Part shown: positions 9,830-19,106 of the stretch, piece after piece | Numbering within the stretch: position 1 is the first letter of the stretch | Layout of the letters: each line of letters begins with the position of its first letter | From: Gammaproteobacteria bacterium | GTDB lineage: Bacteria > Pseudomonadota > Gammaproteobacteria > UBA6429 > Thiohalophilaceae | Length of the DNA stretch: 43,560 bases | Direction: 5' to 3' | NCBI GenBank assembly: GCA_030594815.1 | Contig: JAUVEN010000011.1 | Coordinates: 1-43,560, forward strand | The notes under the pieces: generated by a model | Seen by the model: only the letters and a program-made list of their open reading frames with translations | Told to the model about the DNA's origin: nothing | Databases searched by the model: none | Translations under genes and position numbers: made by a program

Positions 9830-12097
9830 TTAAGCTGCTGTATCGTGATTATTATTTGTTATGTTATCAGTGTCCAAAAAAAGGCTTGTAGCTTTTTTTA
9901 CTGGCAGTCTTATTATAATACTTGCCCCACGATTTTCTGCATTTTCAGCAAATATCATTCCGCCATGTTCTTCAACAATCTTTTTCACAATAGCAAGGCC
10001 GAGCCCGCTACCTTTTGGTTTAGTGGTGACATAAGGCTCAAATAATTGATCGAACATGTCTTCAGCTATTCCAGGACCTGTATCAGTAATGATTAATTCA
10101 ACATAACGACAAGCATGCTCTTCAGCACAGCGGGTGGTGATATATATTTTTTCTTCTTTTGACTCTCGTTGTGATTCTGAATGATTTTCCTGATTCGCTT
10201 CTAATGCATTTTTAATTAGATTATGGAGCAATTGCCGTAAGCGACCAATATCAGCTTCAATAGTTGGATTACTGGAATCAAGTGTAACTGAATATAGAGT
10301 GTCATTGTTAGGTGAGATATATAAATCGAGTACTTCATTAATGATTTGATTTAAATCAACAGTGTCTAATTGTAGTGTCGGCATACGTGCGTAATCAGAA
10401 AAGGCTTTGACCATTTCTTTTAACGTTTTAACTTGTTGCACAATAGTGTGGGTAGAACGATCAAGAATATCGGCTTCTTTTGGATCCATTTTATCCAGGT
10501 ATTTATGACGAATACGCTCTGCAGAAAGTTGAATTGGCGTTAAAGGATTTTTGATTTCATGGGCAAGACGCCGGGCAACTTCTCCCCATGCTGCATTTCG
10601 TTGTGCCTTAACAAGTTCGGTTACATCATCAAATACGATAATGTTACCTTCCCCATTATTTTCATTATTAATGGATGTTGAAAGTCGTGTACCACGGCAA
10701 ATTAATATTTTACGTGTGCTGCCAATAAACAAGGTTACTTCCTCCTGCCATTGTTGTTCTTTGGCTTCAAGGTGAGGATAAATAGCATCAACAAAATGTT
10801 GTAAGTGTTGATTCTCTTCTACTGCATCATCTAAAAAATTCCCAATAAAGGGTGTTAATGTTGCACTAAGAATCTGGTTAGCCGCATGATTAGCAGTTTG
10901 TAAAAAATTATGTGTATCAAGCGTAATTACACCAGAAGATAAATTACCTAATATAGTTTCAAGATAAGCATGTTGTGCTTCTGTTTCCTGCTGGCTGAGA
11001 CGTGCACTTTCCTGGGCCATGGAGATTTTTTGAGTCATTTCATTAAATGAACGCACTAAAAAACCAAGTTCATCTTTACCGGGTAAGGGTAGCCGTTTTT
11101 CATAATTACCTGCTGCAACCGCACGTGTGCCTTCCACCAAATCAGAAATAGGTGCAACCATGCGTCGAGCGGCAAAAAAAGCGGCCCAGATTGAAGTTAA
11201 AATACTGAGTAATAAAATGAGTGACAGGGTCAGTATAAAACTATATTTAAGCGGTAAACGTAATACCGTTAATGATCGCACTGCACTGAAAGCTTGTTGT
11301 ACATTTTCAGCAAGCTCATTGATGCGCGGGGTAATTGGATAGAGAAGCTGTAAGATTCGACCATCTAATACGGGGTCAGGGTTTTCCATATTAATTGCGA
11401 TTCGAATGTGTAATCCAATTTCAGGAATGGGTACTAAGCCAAAATCATCTTGCCCCAGTCGTAAGCGTTGTAATGTGTTGTCTTCTAAATGTTGTGGTAG
11501 CAGGCGAGTCGTTTCTCTGATACTTGATGCAATGATACGACCATCGTTAGTAAACAGGGTTAATTCATTTGCCCCGCTTTCTGCTCGAAGTTCATTTAAG
11601 GTCAAGGTTGCAAGTTCATTTGATATGGCATTTAAACGTGGTGACATCTGTTGTGTTTGTCGTAGCAATTCTCGTGTACGCACACCTAATGATGTTTTAC
11701 TCAGTTCAAGTGCATCATTTAATGCATTTTCAACACGTACATCAAACCAGCTATCAATACCACGTTGTAAAAAATCTAAAGAAAAATAATACACCACAGA
11801 TACCGGCGTTACGGAAAGTACAACAAACATAACAACGAGTCTGGATGTTAAACGTGAGCCTGTTTTACCCTGACGGTATTGTTGTATAAGGTGCCAGACA
11901 CTTTTACCAATTAAAGCAACTAATAATATGGTTGCCAGTAAATTAATACCAAGTAATAAAGAATATAAACGACCAAATAATAAAGAGTTATGTGTTGCGA
12001 TACTCATTAAATAGAGTGACGTTAACAACAGTACCACCACCATGGCGATAGGTGTATTACCCGAGAAAAAACGTTTGATTAAGGTTTTAATGGCCAT
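9830..12097 (-). CDS. NtrY-like membrane sensor histidine kinase
   Basis: Sensor kinase of the NtrY type, 755 residues. Three hydrophobic segments near residues 17-35, 45-65 and 87-107 and a fourth near 287-308 enclose a periplasmic domain of about 180 residues. HAMP follows (309-362), then a PAS-like region (about 375-495), the phospho-acceptor H513 in LAHEIKNPLTPIQLSAER, and an HATPase domain with LIKNALEAN, DTGPGIAED and GSGLGLAIV. All catalytic motifs look intact, unlike those in the ATPase domain of its partner regulator. The start overlaps the end of the DUF4390 gene by 19 bases, indicating translational coupling. The signal is not evident; position beside trkAH suggests envelope, redox or ion stress (inference). 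Confidence 0.93.
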   Translation of the reverse strand: MAIKTLIKRFFSGNTPIAMVVVLLLTSLYLMSIATHNSLLFGRLYSLLLGINLLATILLVALIGKSVWHLIQQYRQGKTGSRLTSRLVVMFVVLSVTPVSVVYYFSLDFLQRGIDSWFDVRVENALNDALELSKTSLGVRTRELLRQTQQMSPRLNAISNELATLTLNELRAESGANELTLFTNDGRIIASSIRETTRLLPQHLEDNTLQRLRLGQDDFGLVPIPEIGLHIRIAINMENPDPVLDGRILQLLYPITPRINELAENVQQAFSAVRSLTVLRLPLKYSFILTLSLILLLSILTSIWAAFFAARRMVAPISDLVEGTRAVAAGNYEKRLPLPGKDELGFLVRSFNEMTQKISMAQESARLSQQETEAQHAYLETILGNLSSGVITLDTHNFLQTANHAANQILSATLTPFIGNFLDDAVEENQHLQHFVDAIYPHLEAKEQQWQEEVTLFIGSTRKILICRGTRLSTSINNENNGEGNIIVFDDVTELVKAQRNAAWGEVARRLAHEIKNPLTPIQLSAERIRHKYLDKMDPKEADILDRSTHTIVQQVKTLKEMVKAFSDYARMPTLQLDTVDLNQIINEVLDLYISPNNDTLYSVTLDSSNPTIEADIGRLRQLLHNLIKNALEANQENHSESQRESKEEKIYITTRCAEEHACRYVELIITDTGPGIAEDMFDQLFEPYVTTKPKGSGLGLAIVKKIVEEHGGMIFAENAENRGASIIIRLPVKKATSLFLDTDNITNNNHDTAA

Positions 12098-12663
12098 GAA
12101 AACCAGTCACTTTCTAATTGCCATTGTGATGAGATATAAGCAATGGGACGCATTGGAGCGGGTAAAGATTCAATATCAAGATAAGTACGTAGACGTACAT
12201 AATATTCATCATCTTCATCAAGTAAGTTTTTATCGATTAAGGGAAAGTCACGAATATTACTTAAAGAATGTAATGCAGTATTTAAACTAATGTAATTGAC
12301 TTGTGCACCACTATTTAAATTGTGAATAATATATTTCTCAGACAGGGCGTGATAAAGCAGTAAGTAACCTTGTTCGAGTTTAGCAATGGTTTTATCCCAC
12401 CACCAGTTTCGATCTTGTTGTACTTCGATATTAATAAGCACTATTAACGGCACACCACTGCGAAGTGCTTCAAGAGCATCATAAGAAAATTCGAGGTCCA
12501 TGTTTGCATCCAGATGAAAAACATGTTCCTTGAGTTTTGTCTCGGCACTGAGAATTTTAAAGCCTTCGGCCTGACTTAGTGATGGAAAAATACTGCTAAT
12601 CAGAATGCACAGTAAAGCAGCAAATAGTATTTTATTTATCTTAATGCTTTTGTATAAGTGCAT
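12079..12663 (-). CDS. DUF4390 family exported protein
   Basis: Function unknown. From the start chosen here there are 194 residues: a signal peptide of about 32 residues (MHLYKSIKINKILF, then a hydrophobic core ending SLSQA) and a mature part of mostly beta-strand character with EFSYDALEALRSGVPLIVLINIEV and a late YVRLRTYLDIESLPAPMRPIAY, which fit the DUF4390 family. In related genomes this gene lies between rsmB and the ntrYX-like pair, as here. It overlaps the rsmB end by 23 bases and the kinase start by 19. An ATG seven codons upstream (12684) is possible but lengthens the signal peptide N-region. A role in signalling to the neighbouring kinase is only a guess from linkage. Confidence 0.85.
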   Translation of the reverse strand: MHLYKSIKINKILFAALLCILISSIFPSLSQAEGFKILSAETKLKEHVFHLDANMDLEFSYDALEALRSGVPLIVLINIEVQQDRNWWWDKTIAKLEQGYLLLYHALSEKYIIHNLNSGAQVNYISLNTALHSLSNIRDFPLIDKNLLDEDDEYYVRLRTYLDIESLPAPMRPIAYISSQWQLESDWFSWPLKP

Positions 12664-13957
12664 AAAAGAAGCCATCCATTCCATCTTCGCTATTTGTACC
12701 GCCTTCGCCAGGCAATATTTGTTTACCAGCGATTTGTTGCTGTCCCCAATCTGAGTTTATAGGTTGAAGTTTGGCATCTGCATGATGTTGAAGAAAGTGT
12801 TGTATTTGTATTGTATTTTCTTCTGCCAGTACGGAACATGTTGCGTATAACAGCATACCCCCTGACTTCAATAGAGGCCAGAGCGCATTAAGAATTTGCT
12901 TTTGATCTTGTACTAATTTAGCAATGTCATCCGGATGTCTTAGTAATTTTATATCTGGATGGCGACGAATTACGCCACTGGCACTGCAAGGTGCATCGAG
13001 CAAGATGCGGTCGAAAGGTTCTTTATCCCACCAGGAGTCTGGATCAAAGGCATTAGCGGCAAGAAGTTGTGCTTTTAGCTGAGTTCGATCAAGATTTTCC
13101 TGAACCCTTTCTAACCGACTTGCTTCGATATCAAGAGCAAGAAGATCAATGTCATTTTCTTTCTCCAGAAGATGAACGGTTTTGCCCCCGGGTGCAGCGC
13201 AAGCATCAAGAATACGATCGCCTTTTTGTGGATCTAATAAAATAGCAGCAAGTTGTGCCGCTTCATCCTGAACCGATACTTTGCCTTCTGCAAATAATGG
13301 CAATGAATATACAGGCACAGGTTTTTTTAAGTAAATGGCATCGGGTGAATATTTTGCCGCGCTTGCTGGGATCTCGTTTTGTTCTAATAATTTTAGATAA
13401 TCTTCTCTTTTTATATGGCTCGTATTTACTCGTAAGGTCATGGGTGGATTTTGATTGTTGGCTTGTAATATTTGTTGCCAACGTTTTTCTTCAAGCCAAT
13501 TTTTTTTGATTATATTCAACCACCATTGAGGGTGAGCAAACTCAGCAACTTCATTATTTTTAATTTGTTTTGTTAATGTTTCTGCCTGACGTTGGTAGTT
13601 TCTTAATACTGCATTAACGAAATTTTTTGCCCAATGTTTTTTTAATGCTTTAGTGACTTTAACCGTTTCGGAAACAGCGGCATGATCAGGAATACGCATT
13701 TCAATGAGTTGATATAGCCCACTTAGTATAAGAAGAACAACGTCATAATCCTTTGTTTTAAGGGGTTTGCTGATGAGTTGGTCGGCAATATATTCCAAAC
13801 GAGGTAATAAACGAATAACGCCATAACTCATGGCTTGAATTAACGGGCGATCATTTTCTTCTATATTGTCAGCATATTTTGCAATGGCATCAGGAAGGTT
13901 GCGACCATGCTGAGTAACTTGAAATAAAATTTTAACAACGGCGAGTCGACTGTTCAT
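12641..13957 (-). CDS. rsmB: 16S rRNA (cytosine-967-C5)-methyltransferase
   Basis: Methylates C967 of 16S rRNA with SAM. The N-terminal 140 residues are the NusB-like RNA-binding domain (LAVVKILFQVTQHGRNLPDAI). The SAM site is ILDACAAPGGKT, and the two cysteines of the m5C mechanism are in LLDAPCSASGVIRRHPDIK and LLYATCSVLAEEN. At 438 residues it is full length. It overlaps fmt by 4 bases (ATGA), a classic coupled junction in the def-fmt-rsmB order. Confidence 0.97.
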   Translation of the reverse strand: MNSRLAVVKILFQVTQHGRNLPDAIAKYADNIEENDRPLIQAMSYGVIRLLPRLEYIADQLISKPLKTKDYDVVLLILSGLYQLIEMRIPDHAAVSETVKVTKALKKHWAKNFVNAVLRNYQRQAETLTKQIKNNEVAEFAHPQWWLNIIKKNWLEEKRWQQILQANNQNPPMTLRVNTSHIKREDYLKLLEQNEIPASAAKYSPDAIYLKKPVPVYSLPLFAEGKVSVQDEAAQLAAILLDPQKGDRILDACAAPGGKTVHLLEKENDIDLLALDIEASRLERVQENLDRTQLKAQLLAANAFDPDSWWDKEPFDRILLDAPCSASGVIRRHPDIKLLRHPDDIAKLVQDQKQILNALWPLLKSGGMLLYATCSVLAEENTIQIQHFLQHHADAKLQPINSDWGQQQIAGKQILPGEGGTNSEDGMDGFFYALIQKH

Positions 13958-14913
13958 TCAGATGGAGTGCTTGTTAATAAACTGCCAACAGGAAGTTGTT
14001 TAGCATGACCATTCATAAAGGCAGCAACATCCATAGCTTTACTGCCAGAGGGTTGCAGTTTAAGCAAGCGCAACGTCCCTTCTCCACAACTAATATCAAT
14101 ACTTTTTTTATCACAGCGAATAACTGTTCCTGCTTTAAGTTCTGAATTTTCCGGGAGAGCTTGTGCTTGCCAGATACGTAAGGTTTTATCATTAAGATAA
14201 GTAAAGGCAACCGGCCAGGGATTAAAAGCGCGAATAAGACGTTCTATATCGGTTGCAGAATTTTGCCAGCCAATGATGGCTTCTTTTTTATCCAGCTTGT
14301 GCGCATAGGTTGCCAGTGAATCATCTTGCTTAATTGGCTTTGTGTTATCGCTATCTAATTCTTTAAGTGATTCCAGGATAGCTTTTGCTCCCATTTCAGC
14401 CAGGCGATCATGAAGCTCGCCACCACTATCTTTATCTGTAATAGGACACGATGTGAGTTGTAAAATATCACCGGTATCTAATCCCGCATTCATTTGCATA
14501 ATCGTAATACCGGACTCTTTGTCGCCCGCAGCAATGGCTCGTTGAATTGGAGCGGCCCCGCGCCACCGAGGTAATAAAGAAGCATGAATATTTAAACAAC
14601 CTAACCGTGGAATATCTAAAACAACTTGTGGCAATATCAAACCATAAGCTGCCACCACCATTACATCTGCATTAAAATCTCGTAGCTCGTTCTGTGTTCC
14701 AGCTTCCTTTAAATTCTCTGGTTGTAAAACAGGAATATTATGTTCAAGTGCGACTTCTTTTACTGGACTTGCGCGTAATTTGCGCCCTCTTCCTGCTGGA
14801 CGATCGGGTTGAGTATACACCGCGATAACTTCATGTTCAGATTGAACGAGTGCAATCAGTGCGCTTGCGGCAAAATCAGGTGTTCCTGCAAAAATAATTC
14901 GAAGAGATGACAT
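13954..14913 (-). CDS. fmt: Methionyl-tRNA formyltransferase
   Basis: Formylates Met-tRNA(fMet) with 10-formyl-THF so that translation can initiate. The start MSSLRIIFAGTPDFAASAL and the catalytic-site segment LNIHASLLPRWRGAAPIQRAI (near residue 110) are diagnostic; NAGLDTGDILQ also fits. The C-terminal domain ends in SGSKAMDVAAFMNGH. At 319 residues it is normal. It lies 41 bases after def, whose product removes the same formyl group. Confidence 0.98.
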   Translation of the reverse strand: MSSLRIIFAGTPDFAASALIALVQSEHEVIAVYTQPDRPAGRGRKLRASPVKEVALEHNIPVLQPENLKEAGTQNELRDFNADVMVVAAYGLILPQVVLDIPRLGCLNIHASLLPRWRGAAPIQRAIAAGDKESGITIMQMNAGLDTGDILQLTSCPITDKDSGGELHDRLAEMGAKAILESLKELDSDNTKPIKQDDSLATYAHKLDKKEAIIGWQNSATDIERLIRAFNPWPVAFTYLNDKTLRIWQAQALPENSELKAGTVIRCDKKSIDISCGEGTLRLLKLQPSGSKAMDVAAFMNGHAKQLPVGSLLTSTPSE

Positions 14914-14954
14914 TGAATAGTTTCGTTATTGTTTATTTTATAAGGGCCAATTGC

Positions 14955-15458
14955 TTACATCGCATTTCTTTGTTGTTTTTCGAGTTTTTTACGAATACGT
15001 TGTTTTTTAAGCTGAGAAAGATAATCGACAAAGAGTTTACCTTCTAAATGGTCCATTTCGTGTTGAATGCAGACAGCAAGCAAGCCGTGTGCGTCCATTT
15101 CAAAGCTTTCCCCCGTTTGATTAAGTGCTTTAACACGGACTTTTTCAGCACGATGAAGTGTTTCATAAATGCCCGGCACGGAAAGACAGCCTTCATCAAA
15201 CTCTTGATCGCCCTCTTTTTCCAGAAGTTTGGGGTTTATCAGTACAATTGGTTCGTTTTTCTCTTCAGATATATCAATGACCAAAATTCGCTCATGTACG
15301 TTAACCTGGGTCGCAGCGAGACCAATTCCAGGAGCATCGTACATTGTCTCCAGCATATTACTGATTAGCGTACGGTGTTTGTCCGTCACTTTATCAACCG
15401 GTTTTGCCTTGGTGCGTAAGCGGTCATCAGGAAAATGTAAAATATTTAAAAGTGCCAT
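14955..15458 (-). CDS. def: Peptide deformylase
   Basis: Metallo-hydrolase that removes the N-formyl group from new proteins. All three family motifs are present in its 167 residues: GIGLAATQ (about 45-52), EGCLS (about 89-93, metal-ligand Cys) and QHEMDHLEG (about 131-139, two His ligands and the catalytic Glu). The charged tail ending [12 protein letters not shown] is common in this family. It is the first gene of the long minus-strand operon; its promoter must lie in the 284-base gap shared with the divergent LysM gene. Confidence 0.98.
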   Translation of the reverse strand: MALLNILHFPDDRLRTKAKPVDKVTDKHRTLISNMLETMYDAPGIGLAATQVNVHERILVIDISEEKNEPIVLINPKLLEKEGDQEFDEGCLSVPGIYETLHRAEKVRVKALNQTGESFEMDAHGLLAVCIQHEMDHLEGKLFVDYLSQLKKQRIRKKLEKQQRNAM

Positions 15459-15742
15459 GATATTGTCTTAATTAGCCTATGTAATAGATATTGAGCATAA
15501 CTGTAAGCTGCTAGTATATTTTGTGAAGCGTTTTTACACCAGAACCTATTTTCATTAACTTTATCGTAGGTTTCTCTAGTACATTAGTAGGAAAAGCTGC
15601 TAACATGATGATACTAATAGATAAGAAGGTGTTAAGAAGAAAGGAAAATAACTGGATTTTTTGCAAATTTTGCACTAAATACACTTAATAACTACAGAGA
15701 TCCTTCACAAAACTTTTTAGCCCCTCGATTTAAGGGAAGCAT

Positions 15743-16942
15743 ATGAATAATAAAATGACTGGCTTGCGACTCGCGTCTGTTCTTATACCTGCGCTTATTA
15801 CTCTCGGTTTGAATGGTTGTAGTTCTTCTAAACCTGCTATTCAACCTGAGCCCATGATGATTGTTGAGCAGCCTGAGCCTGAATTGGCGCCGGAGCCCGC
15901 TCCAGAATTAGAATCTAGTATCGTTACACCGGATTATCCTGAACGCTATGTTGTTGTAAAAGGCGATACCCTTTGGGACATTTCAAAACGCTTCCTTAAA
16001 AATCCTTGGTTATGGCCATCTGTTTGGCATATCAACCCAGGTATTCGAAATCCTCATCTGATTTATCCAGGCGACATTATTGTTATGTATATGGTTGATG
16101 GTAAACCTTACATAACATTAGATGGTCAGGCTGGAATGAGACCTAGCGGTACTCCAGCAGCAGAGAAACTACCAAGAGAAATCAAACCGGGATTAAAAGT
16201 TGTTAAGTTATCTCCATCATCCCGAATAAGTGGAATTCACAAAGCAATTTCAACTATTCCGATGAATGCAATACGTCCCTTCCTGGATCGTCCTCGTGTA
16301 GTAACGGAAGATCAATTGGATGATGCACCCTATATTGTTTCGAGTTATGAAGAGCATTTAATCAGTGGTACGGGAAACCGTGTTTACGCTATGAATGTAG
16401 AGACACCACTTGCTGCCTATAACATTGTGCGTCCTGGTAAAGAATATATTGATCCAGAATCAGGTGATGTACTGGGTTATGAAGCTATTTACTTAGCCGA
16501 TGCACGTTTGCTTAAAGTAGACGAAGACAAGCCTGCAACATTAGTCATTACAAAAGCATTACGTGAAGTATTAAATAACGATGTTTTAATTCCATATGAG
16601 CAACGTGATCAAATGTTCCAGTTCACGCCACGTTCACCAGAGCAACAAGTGAAAGGGCAGATCATGTCTGTTTTCAACGGTGTTTCTCAAATTGGTCAGC
16701 ATATGGTTGTTGTTTTAAATAGAGGCGAAGAAGATGGATTAGCACCGGGACATGTTTTAGCAGTGTTGCAAAAAGGTGCTCGAGTTTATGATTCACAAGC
16801 TTTCTTATTTAGTAGTGTTGATTTGCCGGATGAGCGTGCAGGAATCATGATGGTGTTTAAAACGTATAAGAATTTGAGTTATGCACTAATCATGGAAGCG
16901 AATCGGGCAATGCATGTCAACGATCGCTTCGAGAATCCCTGA
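15743..16942 (+). CDS. LysM-domain lipoprotein
   Basis: Secreted lipoprotein with one LysM module, likely a peptidoglycan-binding envelope protein. The signal peptide ends in a lipobox with the acylated Cys at residue 26 (TLGLNGC). A proline/glutamate-rich spacer follows (about 30-65), then LysM at about 68-115 (YVVVKGDTLWDISKRFLKNP ... HLIYPGDIIVM). The remaining 280 residues are the conserved long C-terminal region seen in proteins at this locus (the PA0020-like gene upstream of dprA). It is divergent from def. It has an unusually clear ribosome site, AAGGGAAG at 15732-15739, complementary to a loop of the candidate RNA near 37070. Its stop touches a palindromic repeat. Confidence 0.92.
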   Translation: MNNKMTGLRLASVLIPALITLGLNGCSSSKPAIQPEPMMIVEQPEPELAPEPAPELESSIVTPDYPERYVVVKGDTLWDISKRFLKNPWLWPSVWHINPGIRNPHLIYPGDIIVMYMVDGKPYITLDGQAGMRPSGTPAAEKLPREIKPGLKVVKLSPSSRISGIHKAISTIPMNAIRPFLDRPRVVTEDQLDDAPYIVSSYEEHLISGTGNRVYAMNVETPLAAYNIVRPGKEYIDPESGDVLGYEAIYLADARLLKVDEDKPATLVITKALREVLNNDVLIPYEQRDQMFQFTPRSPEQQVKGQIMSVFNGVSQIGQHMVVVLNRGEEDGLAPGHVLAVLQKGARVYDSQAFLFSSVDLPDERAGIMMVFKTYKNLSYALIMEANRAMHVNDRFENP

Positions 16943-17063
16943 CACGAATAACGAGAAACTAAATAGCGGCGTTATGACTTAGCTCAAAATGCTCATGTAC
17001 TCATCGTACACTCCGCTTTTTCACTAAATCATGCCTTGCTCTTTAGCCTCTCGTTATCCGTGT
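16942..17063. repeat. Palindromic repeat A (about 122 bp)
   Basis: The arms at 16942-16963 and 17042-17063 are inverted copies matching 19 of 22 (CACGAATAACGAGAAACT against CACGGATAACGAGAGGCT). The inside holds GGCGTTATGA at 16968 and ATGCCTTG at 17031 around a 40-nt core, 16984-17023, that recurs with one mismatch in reverse orientation at 30585-30624. It begins at the last base of the LysM gene stop codon, so it may act as that gene's terminator. No transposase is nearby, so a non-autonomous (MITE- or REP-like) element is the best description. Confidence 0.85.
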
Positions 17064-17193
17064 GCATTATCTATTTTATTCTTTAAATTCCTTTTTATTT
17101 CTTATCTACTTTTCATTGTAAGAAAGTTAATCAAAATAGTTTGTCAAAAAGTGAATATTTATTCGTTTGCCATCTAAAGTAAGGGTATGGAAT

Positions 17194-17287
17194 TGAGTGT
17201 GTTAAATTAAGGCCGTCTGCCACAAGGATGTGGCAGTCGAGCAGCCAAGGATGGCAGTATTTTGCGAGCCTTGATTTAACACACTCA
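17194..17287. repeat. Palindromic repeat F (about 94 bp) with internal hairpins
   Basis: The arms GAGTGTGTTAAATTAAGGC (17195-17213) and its inverse at 17268-17286 match in 18 of 19 positions. Inside are a perfect hairpin CTGCCACA-AGGA-TGTGGCAG (17217-17236) and a second AAGGATG motif near 17247. It lies 99 bases before dprA and would separate dprA transcription from the LysM gene. The rest of the 443-base gap between the two genes (17064-17193 and 17288-17385) is AT-rich, with no gene seen and presumably the dprA promoter. Confidence 0.8.
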
Positions 17288-17385
17288 TTTTCATGTCCGA
17301 ATTTAAACTAACATATCAAATAATTTCAAAATCTAATTTAGTGCTACACTCTGTTTACCAAACGGATTTGGTGAGGACAGATTAA

Positions 17386-18543
17386 ATGACACAAACAGAA
17401 AACTCTTTACGTAACTGGTTAGCGCTAACCCATATACCCAATCTTGGGCCTATTCGAATACATTCATTGCTTGAAGCTTTTGAGAGTCCTTGTGCAGTTT
17501 TAAATGCGGGATTGTCTGGCTGGAAGCAAGCGGGTTTATCTGAAAAATTAATTCAGCATTTATCTTCACTTGATTGGGATAAGGTCGATACTGATTTAAA
17601 ATGGTTGGAGCAGGACAATGCCAGTATTCTTACATTGGATGATGACTGTTATCCTCCTTTATTGAAAAGTATTCCAGATGCACCCCCTCTATTATATATA
17701 TTAGGTGAGCCTGAGATTCTCAAATTACCTCAACTTGCGATTGTGGGAAGCCGTAACCCAACCCATGCCGGGAAAGACATTGCGCATGATTTTGCTGCTT
17801 ATTTAACATCTATGGGAATGACGGTGACCAGTGGCATGGCTTTGGGGATTGATACGGCAGCCCATCAGGGTGCGCTTGATAGTATGCAGAGTGATCGAGA
17901 AGGAACGGGATTCACTGTTGCTGTAACAGGTACGGGGTTAGATCGAGTATATCCTGCTAAAAACCGTGATATGGCACATAAAATCGCTGAAAATAGTGTG
18001 ATAGTCTCTGAATATGCACCTGGCACACCTCCTTTACCCGGTAATTTTCCACGTAGAAATAGAATAATTAGCGGCCTCAGTATGGGTGTGCTGGTTGTAG
18101 AAGCAGCATTACAAAGTGGTTCCTTAATTACGGCAAAGCTTGCAGTAGAGCAAGGGCGAGAAGTTTTTGCTGTACCGGGCTCGATTCATCATCCGCTGGC
18201 AAAAGGTTGTCATGCTTTAATACGCCAAGGGGCAAAACTTGTCGAAACGGCTGAGCATATCCTTGAAGAATTAGGGGGCTTAGCTGGCTTGGTGGTAGAA
18301 GAAGCTAATGTAAATGAAAAAAATATTGAACAAAGTCAAAATACTGAATCTAATTCATTAAATAATGTGGATGATGAGTATAAACAGGTCTTGAAATGTG
18401 TTGATTTTGAACCCACTTCAGTGGATAAGGTGGTTGAAAGAAGTGGATTGACTGCGGATGCGGTTTGCTCCATGCTATTGGTATTGGAATTGCAAGGGTA
18501 TGTGACAGCCTTATCTGGTGGCTACTACTGTCAAGGCAGGTAA
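17386..18543 (+). CDS. dprA: DNA-processing protein DprA (Smf)
   Basis: Loads RecA onto incoming single-stranded DNA during natural transformation; also common in bacteria not known to be competent. The 385 residues comprise a SAM-like N-terminal domain (LALTHIPNLGPIRIHSLLEAF), the Rossmann core with LAIVGSRNPTHAGKDIA (about 120), SGMALGIDTAAHQGAL, and FPRRNRIISGLSMGVLVVEA, and a C-terminal winged-helix domain (about 325-385). It is followed 11 bases later by smg, the normal order. Confidence 0.97.
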   Translation: MTQTENSLRNWLALTHIPNLGPIRIHSLLEAFESPCAVLNAGLSGWKQAGLSEKLIQHLSSLDWDKVDTDLKWLEQDNASILTLDDDCYPPLLKSIPDAPPLLYILGEPEILKLPQLAIVGSRNPTHAGKDIAHDFAAYLTSMGMTVTSGMALGIDTAAHQGALDSMQSDREGTGFTVAVTGTGLDRVYPAKNRDMAHKIAENSVIVSEYAPGTPPLPGNFPRRNRIISGLSMGVLVVEAALQSGSLITAKLAVEQGREVFAVPGSIHHPLAKGCHALIRQGAKLVETAEHILEELGGLAGLVVEEANVNEKNIEQSQNTESNSLNNVDDEYKQVLKCVDFEPTSVDKVVERSGLTADAVCSMLLVLELQGYVTALSGGYYCQGR

Positions 18544-18554
18544 GAGGAAGTAAA

Positions 18555-19031
18555 ATGAAAGAAAATATACTCGACGTATTGATGTATCTGTTTGAGAACT
18601 ACATGAACGATGAAATTGAGTTCGATACAGATGAAGAGTCGCTCAGAACAGAATTAGAACAGGCAGGTTTCAATAAAGTAGAAATCAGCAAGGCATTTTT
18701 GTGGCTTGAAGGTTTGGCTGGCTTGCAAGATGGTACAGAGCAACTCGCTTTTAGTGCGGAATCCATTCGTCTTTATACTGCTGAAGAAATTGAAAAGCTC
18801 GATTTAGATAGCCGTGGCTTCTTGATGTTCCTGGAACAAACAGGTGTGTTAGATCACAATACGCGAGAAATGGTTATTGATCGTGTAATGGCATTAGAGT
18901 CAGAAGAAATTGATCTTGAGCAACTTAAGTGGGTTGTGCTCATGGTGTTGTTTAATCAGCCTGGTCGTGAAGCCGCGTATGCCTGGATGGAAGATTTAGT
19001 CTTTGAAGAAATGCCTGGCATCCTTCATTGA
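18555..19031 (+). CDS. smg: Smg family protein (DUF494)
   Basis: Conserved gammaproteobacterial protein of unknown function, nearly always found next to dprA. The 158 residues start MKENILDVLMYLFENYM and contain LEQAGFNKVEISKAFLWLEGL and LDSRGFLMFLEQTGVLD, as in the Smg/DUF494 family. It is rich in acidic residues and helices. The start at 18555 follows AGAGGAAG, a good ribosome site; the frame is open further upstream into dprA, but that extension does not resemble the family. Confidence 0.93.
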   Translation: MKENILDVLMYLFENYMNDEIEFDTDEESLRTELEQAGFNKVEISKAFLWLEGLAGLQDGTEQLAFSAESIRLYTAEEIEKLDLDSRGFLMFLEQTGVLDHNTREMVIDRVMALESEEIDLEQLKWVVLMVLFNQPGREAAYAWMEDLVFEEMPGILH

Positions 19032-19060
19032 GTTTGATTACTGACAATAAAATTATTCAG

Positions 19061-19088
19061 TGCCCGCATATGCGGGCATTTCCTTTTA
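19061..19088 (+). terminator. Hairpin between smg and topA
   Basis: TGCCCGCATATGCGGGCA (19061-19078) is a perfect palindrome followed by a T-rich tract with C interruptions (TTTCCTTTTA). It fits a modest Rho-independent terminator or attenuator ending 18 bases before topA. Confidence 0.55.
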
Positions 19089-19106
19089 TGTGATGGTTTA
19101 AAAGTT

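Noticed and set aside
11406-11832. Open frames of about 90-130 codons opposite the NtrY-like kinase gene
   Set aside because: They lie antisense within a well-supported gene, show no family resemblance and have no ribosome site of note.
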